Shown here in pieces: positions 43,086 through 56,725 of a stretch of 64,000 bases of DNA. Source of the DNA: Rapana venosa (taxonomy: Eukaryota > Mollusca > Gastropoda > Neogastropoda > Muricidae); the NCBI GenBank assembly GCA_028751875.1, contig CM054167.1:30655824-30719823 (forward strand), in the 5' to 3' direction. Each line of letters opens with the position of its first letter. Within the stretch, counting starts at the first letter, position 1. Under the pieces are notes generated by a model. It saw only the letters and a program-made list of their open reading frames with translations. It did not search any database and had not been told where the DNA came from. The translations under genes and the position numbers were made by a program.

Positions 43086-45934
43086 CTGAAACAAGTCCAG
43101 CTGGATTTGTCATCTGAAGCCACATTTCAAAAAAATTTTAATTTAGGAATTAATTGCTGACAACTGTCCAATGATCCACAATAGCCATATGGATCGTCGG
43201 TCTAAGGTAACTGCTCCATAGAAATGGGAAAGTCGGGTCTGAATGTATTGGTGGTTCCCCTCATTAAACGGCCCGAAATTTCGCGCCAATCCTAACCATA
43301 AGGCTAGTCTTCAGTGAGACCCAATAAACCGAGGTCCTGTGTGCTACACAAAATTATTTAGCCCATCTAAAAGAACCCACAACAACAAGAAAGTTGTTCT
43401 TGGCAAAATTCTGTAGAAAAAAGCCACTCTGATAGGGAAACAATTACAGCTGCAGACAGAAAATGAAAAAAACATAATGGGTGACGCTGCTATTGTGGTG
43501 AAGCACTCTACCCAGGGAGCAGCCTGAATTTCATGCAGAGAAATCTGCCGTGACTTAAAGTGGTATAACAAAACAAATAAATAAACAAGTAAATAAACAA
43601 ATTTATTATCTGACTGCAAAAAATATTGCAGCATCTCAATCAGCCAACAGGAAATGGAAATGTGGAGAGGAAATACGTCACCCATACTTTTCTTTAGTTT
43701 CTCATTGGTCAAAGGCCAAATATTCATTTACCAACACGACACAAATAGTAAAAAGTGACTGGTCTTCATAAGACACCGCATGCAATTTTCTACAGTTGTA
43801 GCAATTAAAATCAAACACACTCACACACACACATAAATCCAGTGGAGAAACTCTAAATCTGAATAGTTTGCTTCACCGTACTGAAAATTTCAAGCGATGA
43901 TTAGGAACCAGGAGGAAAACAAACAAACAACCCAAAAAGCAATGGTCGACTGATTTTGTCCAAGGCCGAGCGAAGTCCAGTGACGTACAACAGCCTACTG
44001 ATTCACTGACTGAAAGTTTGTTCCTTGAATTCCATCTTTTGACCAGTCAGTCATTCTGATGTGCTCCTTATACTTACAATGTGCTGTTGTCTTTGCTCTA
44101 TTCGTGATCAGAATATTCAGCGAAAACTTTGGGGAGAGGTACCTTTATAAATCAGAAGAGTCTTGTAGTTATAACCCATAACATTTGATATTAAAAAAAA
44201 ATTTTTTAATCATGAACTGATTCGTGGAATATGGAAAGAATACTGGAAGACACATCAGTCAGAAGCTAAATGCGGAGTGTAGCCCAAACTGGCAGCATCA
44301 TTACTAGCAGATACAAGATATTATTTTATTTATTTTAATTTTATTTCATTCTTTTATATCGAGGATAACGGAATAAGTACTTAAGCGCTTTTTTTACATC
44401 CAGTCCCCGTGTGTATGCAGTTTTGTAAATTCTGTCATCTGTTCCTACCTGCACACAATGGCCTACTCTTACGAAAAGCGGAACAGGATTTAACGTGTCT
44501 GCAAGATAAACCTTTAATAATAAAAAAGGCTTTATTGCAACCTTTATTCCTTTATTTTACCTTTACAAGCGCTTCGATTTGTCTTTGCAAGATATAGCGA
44601 TATACAAATTTCATTTATTATCATCATTATTATTATTATCATCATATACATACAGTCAAGCATAAGAAAAGCAAGGAGCGCGGAAATCCATCATCACTCG
44701 GTCAAGAGCGCTAGATTTAGCGCGCCCCTTCCTTTTACCACGTCCAAGTGTGGTCAGTTCTAGCTAAAATCAGCACCAGCTGGTCCCAGATGAGATGGGA
44801 TGGGATGGGATGGGATGGGATGGATGGATAGCAGCTGAACGAGGAGGAAACTGACAGCTACGGGAGAAAAAAACATGGCCGCTTGCAGGATTTGGAGAAG
44901 ACAGACAGACAGACAGACAGTCGAACTGAATGTCAAAGTCCTTCAGATGAGACTATAAACCGAGGCCCCATGTTCGAACGCACGCAGAACATCTTGCGCA
45001 CACGTTAAATCATGTTCCGCTTTTCCGGAAGAGTAGGAGGCCATTGTGTGCCAGGGGGAGGGAACATATGACAAAATTAATTTACAAAACCTCATACACT
45101 CGGGGAACTGGATGTAAAAAAGCACATGAGTGCTTATTCCATTATCCTCGATATAAAAGAATAAATAAATAAATAAATAAAACAACGCACAAATCCAACA
45201 TCACTCAGTCAAGAACGCTAAATCTAGCCTGCCCCTTCCTTTTACCAAGTCCAAGTGTGGTCAGTTCCTGTTATAATAATTAACACCAGCTGAGCTGAGA
45301 TGGGATGGAATGGATGGATAGCAGCTGAGAGCAGCTGAACGAGGAGGAAACTGACAGCTATGGGAGAAAAAAAGCATGGCCGCTTGCAGGATTTGGAGAA
45401 GAAAGACAGACAGACAGACAGACAGACAGAGAGACAGACAGACAGGCAAAGAAACAGACAGACAGACAGACCAGAAAGACAAAGACAGTTTGGGTTTTTT
45501 CTCTCTTCCTATTTACCATGTCTCCAGGTCTGTCGGCGAAACCTCCAGTCTCGTCATCTTGGCAGGCCAACATGAACACCCGCAACTTGTCCTGTTCACA
45601 GTCACCACATTCATTTAAAAAAAATTTTTTTTTTTTCATTCTTCAGCTAGAGCTCCAAGATTCACCAATGGTAAGATTTTAAAAATATTTATTATTTTTT
45701 TATTTTATACCACTTTAAGTCACGAGATTTCTCTGCGTGAAATTCGGGCTGCTCTCCCTGGGAAGAGCGTGTCGCCACAAGAGCAGCGCCACCCTTTTTT
45801 TTTTCTTTTTCTTTTGGTCTGCAACTGTATTTGTTTCCCTATCAGAGTGGCTTTTTTCTAAGAATTTTGCCAGGGACAACTCTCTTGTTGCCGTGGGTTC
45901 TTTTACATGCGCTGAAAATTTTGTGTAACACACG

Positions 45935-45965
<31 letters not shown>

Positions 45966-48900
45966 TAGCGCCCAGACCACCACTCATGGTCTAATGGATG
46001 GGGGAAAATTTCGGACCCAAATGGGATATGAACCACGCACACACCCGGCCCGGACTTTTCGCATTCTAGACAGGCGCGTTACCTCTAGACCACCGATCAC
46101 CTCTTTTAGGGTAAGGTAAAGGGTGTCCCATAACCTATAAAGTCGTAGGGGAGTGAGGCGTCAGAGACCTCACTTCTCTAGGGCCAGCATATTGAGGGCG
46201 GCGTCCATCTCCTCTCCCTCGCGGCTTTACCTTCCCTGACCCTAAAGAGGGCAGGTACTCTTTTACAGCTGGGTGAACTGGGGGGACTGTACTTAAGCCA
46301 AGGCGCGTAAACGGTCAGTCACCCGTCCAACTGGTAACCGAGCTCGATGCTTCTTAATCTTAGCTGGTAAAAGTGAGCGCTCCAACCATACTTCTTCAAG
46401 TCTGGGTATACCGACTTATTCTTCGCCCAAACCAAAAAACTCCCCACACGTCAACTTAGATAGTAGGCATGTCTTATCTTGAAGCTTGGAAATAAATAAA
46501 GCAATCCAGCTGAAACCTCTCCCCTCATTCGGTATGAGACCGATACTATTTCTTCCTGTGCGAAGCATGCAGAACTCTCCACACTAAATCCTGTCTCCGC
46601 AATTTCAGAATAGTAGGCCATTTTATTTCGATAGATACAACACACATTCAACCCAAACCGCAATGAAAAAGAATGAGCTATCCATATCTCACGATATAAC
46701 AAGAATAAACAACCTACAATAACACAATACACACACCTCCCTCCCACCAAAAGAAAAAGAGAGAAGAAAGAAATGAGCAGGCACCTTGTCACCATCAACC
46801 GATGATGCCATGAACCAGCCCACCAGGATAACACACACTCGGCCTTCTCGGCACGCCAGAACTCCACAGCAGGCAGTAACCCACTTCGCAGCTCTTTCTT
46901 CCCACTTAGCTACAACAGCATATCCCCACTGTCAGCTCTCCCCCACTTTCAGCTACTTTTCATTTTCTTTCGCACTTCTACTTCCCCAGACTTCAGCTAC
47001 TTTTCCCCACTTTCAGCTATTTCATTCCCCACTTTCAGTCCTTTACCTCCCCACTTTCAGCTACTTTCATTCCCCACTTTCAGCTACTTTCCTTCCCCAC
47101 TTTCAGCACTTTCCTACTTCTTCATTCCCCACTTTCAGCTCTTCCATTCAGCTCCTTCATCCCACTTTCAGCTCTTTCATTCCCCACTTTCAGCTCTTTC
47201 CTTCCCCACTTTCAGCTACTTTCTCCCCACTTCAGCTCCTTTCTTCCCACTTTCAGCTACTTTTTCCCCACTTTCAGCTACTTTCCATTCCCCACTTTCA
47301 GCTATTTCATTCCCCACTTTCAGCTCTTTCTCCCACTTTCAGCTATTTTCATTCCCCACTTTCAGCTACTTTCCCCCACTTTCAGCTACTTTCCTTCCCT
47401 ACTTTCAGCTACTTTCCATTCCCACTTTCACTTTTTCCCACTTTAGCTACTTTCATTCCCCACTTTCAGCTACTTTTCATTCCCACTTTCAGCTACTTTC
47501 CCTCCCCACTTTCAGCTACTTTCCCTCCCACTTTCAGCTACTTTCTTCCCACTTTCAGCTCTTCTTCCTTCCCCACTTTCAGCTCCTTTCTTCCCCACTT
47601 TCAGCTACTTTCCTTCCCCACTTTCAGCTACTTTCCCTCCCACTTTCAGCTACTTTTCTTCCCACTTTCAGCTACTTTCTTCCCCACTTTCAGCTACTTT
47701 CCTCCCCACTTTCAGCTACTTTCCCTTCCTACTTCATTCCTTTCAGCTACTTTCATTCCCCACTTTCAGCTACTTTTCATTCCCCACTTTCAGCTACTTT
47801 CATTCCCCACTTTCAGCTACTTTCTTCCCCACTTTCAGCTACTTTCCTTCCCCACTTTCAGCTCCTTTCCTTCCCCACTTTCAGCTCTTTCATTCCCCAC
47901 TTTCAGCTACTTTCCCTCCCCACTTTCAGCTACTTTTCCTCCCCACTTTCAGCTACTTTCATTCCCCACTTTCAGCTACTTTCATTCCCCACTTTCAGCT
48001 ACTTTCATTCCCCACTTTCAGCTTTCTTCCCCACTTTCAGCTCTTTCTTCCCCACTTTCAGCAACTTTCTCTAACTTTCAGCTCCTTTCATTCCCCACTT
48101 TCAGCTCCTTTCATTCCTCACTTTCAGCTACTTTCATTCCCCACTTTCAGCTCCATTCCTTCCCCACTTTCAGCTCCTTTCGTTCCCCACTTTCAGCTCT
48201 TTTCCTTCCCCACTTTCAGCTACTTTCCCCCACTATCAGCTACTTTTTCCCCACTTTCAGCTACTTTCATTCCCCACTTTCAGCTACTTTCATTCCCCAC
48301 TTTCAGCTACTTTCATTCCCCACTTTCAGCTATTTTCATTCCCCACTTTCAGCTATTTTCATTCCCCACTTTCAGCTACTTTCCTCCCCACTTTCAGCTA
48401 CTTTCCTTCCCCTACTTTCAGCTCCTTTCCTTCCCCACTTTCAGCTCCTTTCACTTCCCCACTTTCAGCTACTTTCATTCCCCACTTTCAGCTCCTTTCA
48501 TTCCCCACTTTCAGCTACTTTCCCTCCCCACTTTCAGCTACTTTCCTTCCCCTACTTTCAGCTACTTTCCTCCCCACTTTCAGCTACTTTCTTCCCCACT
48601 TTCAGCTTTTATTCCCCACTTTCAGCTACTTTCATTCCCCACTTTCAGCTACTTTCATTCCCCACTTTCAGCTACATTTCCTTCCCCACTTTCAGCTCTT
48701 TCTTCCCCACTTTCAGCTCTTTTCATTCCCCACTTTCAGCTACTTTCATCCCCACTTTCAGCTACTTTCATCCCCACTTTCAGCTACTTCCCTCCCCACT
48801 TTCAGCTACTTCCCTCCCACTTTCAGCTATTTCATCCCCACTTTCAGCTACTTTCCTTCCCCACTTTCAGCACTTTCATTCCCCACTTTCAGCTACTTTC

Positions 48901-51900
48901 ATTCCCACTTTCAGCTACTTTTTCTCCCACTTTCAGCTACTTTCATTCCCCACTTTCAGCTACTTCTTCCCCACTTTCAGCTCTTTTATTCCCCACTTTC
49001 AGCTCTTTTCTTCCCCACTTTCAGCTCTTTCCTTCCCCACTTTCAGCTCTTTCGTTCCCCACTTTCAGCTATTTTCATTCCCCACTTTCAGCTCTTTCAT
49101 TCCCCACTTTCAGCTACTTTCATTCCCCACTTTCAGCTCCTTTCAATCCCCACTTTCAGCTACTTTCCCTCCCCACTTTCAGCTACTTTCCTTCCCCACT
49201 TTCAGCTCTTTCCCTCCCCACTTTCAGCTACTTTCCTTCCCCACTTTCAGCTACTTTCCTTCCTCACTTTCAGCTACTTTCCTTCCTCACTTTCAGCTAC
49301 TTTCATTCCCCACTTTCAGCTACTTTCCTTCCCCTACTTTCAGCTACTTTCCTTCCTCACTTTCAGCCACTTTTCCCCTCACTTTCAGCCACTCTCAGCT
49401 GCTATCCATCCCATCCCAGCTCAGCTGGTGATAGTTATAGCAGGAACTGACAGGTCTGTAAACCAAGAAGGCCCCATGCGCGAATGCATGCAAGAACATC
49501 TTGCAGGCACGCACACACGCACGTTCAAGTGTCAGTTTTGTCATCAAACTACGAAGACAATGACAATGACAAATTCTTTTATTTCGAGGATAATGAATAA
49601 GCACCCATGTGCTTTTTTTACATCCAGTCCCCGCCCTTACGGATATATGAGAGAGAGTTGGGGTGGAATTGAACCCAAGACTGTTTGTGTTTTTTGTCCA
49701 CCTGCTGGAAGAAAGGGCAAGTGCTGGGTACTCATCCTAGAACACAGAACCTCACAGTTTACTTGTTAGGCAGGTGACCACCTTAACCGTCCTGCCACCG
49801 TCCTCCTTCACACACACACCCCCCCCCCCCACCAAACCCCGACCTCTCCCCTCCTCCTCCACCCCCACCTCCCCCCAATATAAGCCTTTCGAAAGGATGA
49901 GACTATAAACCGAGGCCCCGTGTGCGAACGCTCGCAGAACATCTTGCGCAACACGTTAAATCCTGTTCCGCTTTTCGAAAGAGTAAGCCATTGTGTGCCG
50001 GTGGGAACGGATGACACAATTGACAAAACCCGCATACACACGGGGACTGGATGTAAAAAAAAACAACCCACATGAGTGCTTATTCCATTCTCCTCGATAT
50101 AAAAAAGAATAAGTCAGCAAGTAAACAGTGTGTTCCCACATACCATTCAGACCCCCTGAAGGCAGCTGTCGTTCACAGAGCCACCAGCCCAGCTGGTCAG
50201 CGTTCACTTTGTGCAGATGACCAGTGATGGCCAGCAACCCCACACAGCAGTAAATCTGAAACACAGCAAAAAACAGAGAGATCATGTTTAGTCACCAGTA
50301 AGCCCACACAGCAGTAAATCTTAAACAGCGCATAAAACAGAGATCACATTTAGTGGCCAGTAAGCCCCACACAGCAGTAGATCTGAAACACAGCATAAAA
50401 CAGAGAGATCATGTTTAGTGGCACACAGCAGTAAATCTGAAACAGAGCATAAAACAGAGAGATCATATTTAGTAAGCCCACATAGCAGTAAATCTGAAAC
50501 AGAGCATAAAACAGAGATCACATTTAGTGGCCAGTAAGCCCCACACAGCAGTAGATCTGAAACACAGCATAAAACAGAGAGATCACGTTTAGTGGCACAT
50601 AGCAGTAAATATGAAACAGAGCATAAAACAGAGAGATCATATTTAGTAAGCCCACATAGCAGTAAATCTGAAACAGAGCATAAAACAGAGATCACGTTTA
50701 GTGGCCAGTAAGCCCACACAGCAGTAAATCTTAAACAGCTTAAAACAGAGAGATCACGTTTAGTAGCACACAGCAGTAAATCTGAAACAGCATAAAACAG
50801 AGATCACAGTTAGTGGCCAGTAAGCCCACACAGCAGTTAATCTGAAACAGAGCATAAAACAGATCACATTTGCAGTAAATCTGAAACAGCATAAAACAGA
50901 GATCACAGTTTGTGGCCAGTAATCCCACACAGCAGTAAATCTGAAACAGATCATAAAACAGAGAGATCATGTTTAGTGGCCAGTAAGCCCACACAGCAGT
51001 AGATCTGAAACACAGCATAAAACAGAGAGATCACGTTTCGTTATACTCTACATGTTAGAACACACTACTTTTTAAGAGCATGAGCGCCTATGAGTACATG
51101 TTCGCGTATGTGGAGGGGGAGAGGAGGGATATCGTAGCTGACAGCATCGTCAATGCTAACAGCGATGAATGCCTGGTGGTTTTGTGAGTGTTGTTAGTTT
51201 TTTGGGGGGGTTCCTAGTATAAACATAAAAGAATGAGTGATATTGTAACCTGATATCATTTGTTTGACATTTTATGATTTGTTCTTGTCAATATTTTTAT
51301 TTCCATGTTTTCATTTTTAAACCTAAATCCAAGTGTGTGCATATGTGTGAGCGTGTATGTACGTGCGTGCGTGCGTGCGTGTGTGTATGCGTGCAAGCGT
51401 GTGTTTATTTTATTTATTGTATTTTATTCTTTCATTTTGAGGATAATGCAATAAGCACTAATGTACTTTTTTTTTTACATCTAGTCCCCCCTATGTATGC
51501 AGTTTTGTAAATTTTGTCATTGTTCCAACCAGCACACAATGGCCTACTCTCAAAAAAGTGGAACAGGTTTTAACGTGTGCACAAGATGTTCTGCATGCAT
51601 TCACACACAGGCCCTTGGTTTATAGTCTCATCCAAAGGACTCATATGAGGAATCCCCGATTGAACACCACGGAAGTGAAGAACCACTAAAGCAGGGCCAT
51701 TCTGGTCAGTGGCTTTACAGCAGCCAAACATTGATAAACTCCTCATGGACTACCGACCTCAGGGATATGGCCCGTTTAACTTCACAAGTGCTCTTAACAA
51801 AAGATAGAACTATTTTTCCACAAGTGCTGAACAACAGATGGGACTATTTTTTCACAAATTCTGAACAGACAGAACTATTTTTCCACAAATTCTGAACAGA

Positions 51901-54900
51901 TAGAATTATTTTTCCACAAATTCTGAACAGATGGGGCTATTTTTTCACAAGTGCTGAACAACACATAGGACTATTTTTTCACAAGTGCTGAACAACACAT
52001 GGGGCTATTTTTTCACAAGTGCGGAACAACACATAGGACTATTTTTTCACAAGTGCTGAACAACACATGGGGCTATTTTTTCACAAGTGCTGAACAACAC
52101 ATGGGGCTATTTTTTCACAAGTGCTGAACAACAGATGGGACTATTTTCCAACAAGTGCTGAACAACACATGGGACTATATTTTCACAAGTGCGGAACAAC
52201 ACATGGGACTATTTTTTCACAAGTGCTGAACAACACATGGGACTATTTTTTTCACAATTTCTGAACAATAGATGGGAACATTTTTTCTCAAAATGATAGC
52301 AGGCCACCATACATTTCTCTGAAGATTTCAACCCCTATCACAATGTATTCCTAGACCTCTACTTATTTTGTAAAACACGCAGGTAGAAAATATAGAAAAA
52401 GCTATGTGATCATTTAAAGTGAGAGCTAGCTCATGTGCCAAGCACTGTAATTATCTAAGAACCCACCACCATCACCAATCTTCATGCACACATACCAACA
52501 CACACACACACACACGCACGCACGCATGCGTGCACACAACACACACTCTGAATCTGAGTCTGAATCACACTCACACAAACAACACACGACACACACAACA
52601 CACGCACATACTCTGAATCTGAGTATGAATCACACTCACACAAACAACACACACGCACAAACACACACACACATACAAAACACACACACAAACCACCACC
52701 ACCCTCACCCCCCCTCACCACACACAACACCCTGCCCCCCTCCCCCCTCCACACACACACTTCATCCTACTGTGCCCCTAAAAAGGTCAAAACTCTTGTT
52801 ATTATGGTAGTGGTACCGATATCAACACATACACACACAGATTATCATATGATTTGTAACACACACCCATCAAAACTGAAAGAGCACACGACAGCTGGTA
52901 ACAAAGAACAATGTGCAATGCAGTATTATGTTCGTACACTTGATAGTCAACACTCTCTTGTTCGTTTACTGAAAACCACGCTTGCTTGTAATGTAGGGTA
53001 CATAACTCTCCATATTGCCTGCAAAGTTGAAAATTGAAAGCAAAGCTGTCACACATGCATGCACACACACACAAACATATGTATATGCTTGTGCATGCAT
53101 GTACGCAAACACACACACACACATACATATCTCACACAAGCTTACACACATATAAAGCATAGCAACACACACAGATATATCCACTCATGCACACACACAC
53201 ACACACATGGACACACACAACATGGACACACACACACACACACACGCGGGGACTGGATGTGAAAAAAGTACATGGGTGCTTATTCAATATCTTTGAAATA
53301 AGAAAAAATTTAAATGAAAAAATATATATATAAAACAACACACACACCTTCACTCTTACACTCACATGCGCGCATACATATGCACGCGCACACACACATA
53401 CACAATGAGTGAAAAGACATTAAATTGCACACACACACACACAAACAGCCTGGTGCTTAGAGTGATGTATTCGTAAATCTGCTGACCCAGGTTCAATTCT
53501 CGTTCAAAAAGATTTTTCCTCTGGAGTTAACATCAGTGCCAAGTCCACTCTCCCCAAAAGTCCTTCAGATGAGACTATAAAACGAGGTCCCTGTGTGCAA
53601 ATACACACAGAACACCTTGCGCACATGTTAAAACCCGTTCCGCTTTCAGAAGAGTAGGCCATTGTGTGCCGGTGGGAACGGATGACAAAACTGCATACAT
53701 AATAATAATAATAAATGGAATTTATATAGTGCTATATCTTGTAAAAAAAACACCAAATCAAAGCACAGGGACTGGATGAAAAAAAAAAAGCACACGAATG
53801 CTTATTCAATATTCCTTGAAATAAAAGAACAAAATAAATAAACACACACACACACAGACACACAAACTAAAAACGAACGACAAAACTTCACAAGACACCA
53901 CCGACCGTGACCTTACATACCTGACCACTGTGAGTCTCACTGCCTGGCCGACAGCCAAAGCCTCCGTCAAAGTTCTTGCAGCTGAGAACAAACTCCACGG
54001 CTTTGTCCACTTTGATGGCGTCCAGTCGACCCTGCATCACCCCCACCACCACACCAAGGTAATCAGCATGAGAGGGAAACAAAATCCTGATCATCATCAT
54101 TGTACAACATTTTTTATTTCATCTAGTTTATAGGGCATCATCCCCCCATAGTGCTTTTCTTTTTTTTAATTTTTAAAATTTATTTATTCTTTTATATCGA
54201 GGATAATGGAATAAGCACTCATGTGCTTTTTTACATCCAGTCCCCGTGTGTATGCGATTTTGTAAATTTTGTCATCTCTTCCCACCGGCACACAATGGCC
54301 TACTCTTTCGAACAGCGGAACAGGATTTAACATGTGCGCAAGATGTTCTGCATGCGTTCGCACAGGGGGCCTCGGTTTATAGTCTCATCCGAAGGACTTT
54401 GACATTCAGTTCGATTTTTTTGGTCAAACTGGGAAGAAAGGGCGAGGCTGGGAATCGAACCCAGAACCTCACGGTTTACTTGTTGGCAGGCGAACGTCTT
54501 AACCATCCTGTTCCACCTTCCTTCTCATCATCATTGTACAACATTTTTTATTTCATCTAGTTTACAGGGCATCCCCCATAGTGCTTCACCGCTTGAGTGC
54601 CCCATCCTGGACATTTTCTGTGACTAAATGTGCACTCTATACACCAACAACCCCCCCCCCCCCCCCCCCCCCAAAATTTCCAGGGTTTCGAACCAACGTA
54701 AACAAGCCAGCTTCCTCGACCACAATTAAAGGGAAACAACTCGAGAGTTAAGTAGAGATCACTGTCCTTTTGCTTAGCAACATCCAGCTGCAAAACTACG
54801 GCAAAAACGATCATTTTTCAGCTCATTTTTTTTAAAGTTATTTTGTATGACTGCTTGGGCTAAATATTCTTGTTCAAAATGGCTGACCCTTCTCATTGAA

Positions 54901-56357
54901 CACATCAAATGACTTTACACAGCTGAAGTAGTGGCAAATAAAATTGTAGATAATCCTGAGAGTGATGAAAATGATTGTGTATGATTCAAGAGATAGTGCA
55001 GATGAAAAAAAAATGATTGAGATTTTGAAGTGGCAAATATATTTGTAGATAATCCTGACAGTGATGAAAATGATCGTGTATGATTCATGAGATAGTGCAG
55101 ATGAAAAAAATTACCGAGATTTTGCCTCGACTTATGTGTGATGCTATTGAGATACACAAAATGACAGTGGTGATGAAGAAAGTGTATTTTCATCCATCTT
55201 TATTAATATATTTTTGTAGACAAAATATCATGCTTACTACTTACTGAGCTTGCCTGACTGAAACCAATCTACAATATATAGATTACCATTGGGTAGAATA
55301 TCAGGATTACTCATAGAGTAATTTCTGAGTATTAGGGACATGAACATAGCGAGTGGTACATAAGAATTTTATTCCCCGGCATATAGGGTGCACTTACCTC
55401 GGCAGTTAAGAGGTTAAATCTACCATAACTCAGTCCAGGGCCAGTGCTAAAACTAGCCCCTTCCTTTTACAAGTCCTAGTGCGGTCAGTTTCTGCTATAA
55501 TTAGCACCAGCTGGGATGGAATGGATAGCAGCTAAAAGTAGATGGAACCTGACAGCTGTGCCCCCCCCCCCCCCCTCCCCAACAAACATAGAGGCTATAT
55601 ACAAGAGCTGTCACCTCATTTACTTCATATTGATGTTCATTTTGAGTTGGGGACGGGGGTGGGTTTGTTTTTCTTTGGTTAGAGGTCTGAAGTTCACCAA
55701 GGGTGAGATTTTATTGTACATCATGCCACCACTTTTTACCCACCATTAAGGTTGCAGCATTCTCTCTCTCCCTCTCTCTCTTTCTCTCTCCATCCCTCTT
55801 TATCTCTCTCTCTCACATACACATCAACACACACACACACAGGGGGGATGGGATAGCCTAGTGGTTAGAACATTGCGCTCGCAATCTGGCAACCCAGGTT
55901 CGATTCCCGTTCAAGGGGATATTTTCCCCTGGAGTTAACATCAGCGCAGACTCCACTCTCCCCAAAAGTCCTTCAGATGACACTATATGATGAGACTATA
56001 AACAGAGGCCCGGTGTGCAACGCATGCAGAACATCTTATGCGCACGTTAAACCCTGTTCTGCTTTTCGTTAGAGTACGCCATTGTGTGCCAGTGGGAACA
56101 CATGACAAAATTTACAAAACCGCATACACACGGGGACTGGATGTAAAAAAGCACATAAGTACTTATTCTATTATCCTCGATATAAGAGAATAAAATAAAA
56201 TATAAAATAAAAAAACACACACACCAACACATACACACACACACACAACACACACACACACACACACACAAACACACACAACACACACACACAACAACAC
56301 ACACACACACACACACACAACCACACACAACACACACAACACAACACACACACACAC

Positions 56358-56388
<31 letters not shown>

Positions 56389-56676
56389 CACACACACACA
56401 CACACACACAACACACACATACCAACACAACAGAACAGCCACTGCCAAAATGAAAACCGTGTGTCCACTTCTCCTGTAACAGAAAACCAAGTTATTAACG
56501 CAGAACTGCAGATGTTCTTTTTTTTTCTTTTTTTTTCTTTTGTTGTTGTTGCCATTATGAATGGACTGTTACACACATAGCGTTCCACAAGTTACAGTCA
56601 TCTATATTGTTCCCTATGAAAATATATTGAAAGTGGGTGGGTGAGAGAGATTGAAGAAGAGAGAGAGAGAGAGAAG

Positions 56677-56725
<49 letters not shown>

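Noticed and set aside
46786..49431. 881-codon open frame on the plus strand ([20 protein letters not shown])
   Set aside because: It is a translation of the 22-bp satellite; composition is only the repeat, and it overlaps a RABGGTB exon in antisense.
51785..52285. CRISPR-like array of regularly spaced repeats
   Set aside because: The genome is eukaryotic and the spacers are themselves repeats; this is a minisatellite.
55850..55925. tRNA gene candidates (intact A and B boxes)
   Set aside because: All belong to SINE A, B or D heads, continue into the SINE body and do not fold into a complete acceptor stem as far as I can judge.
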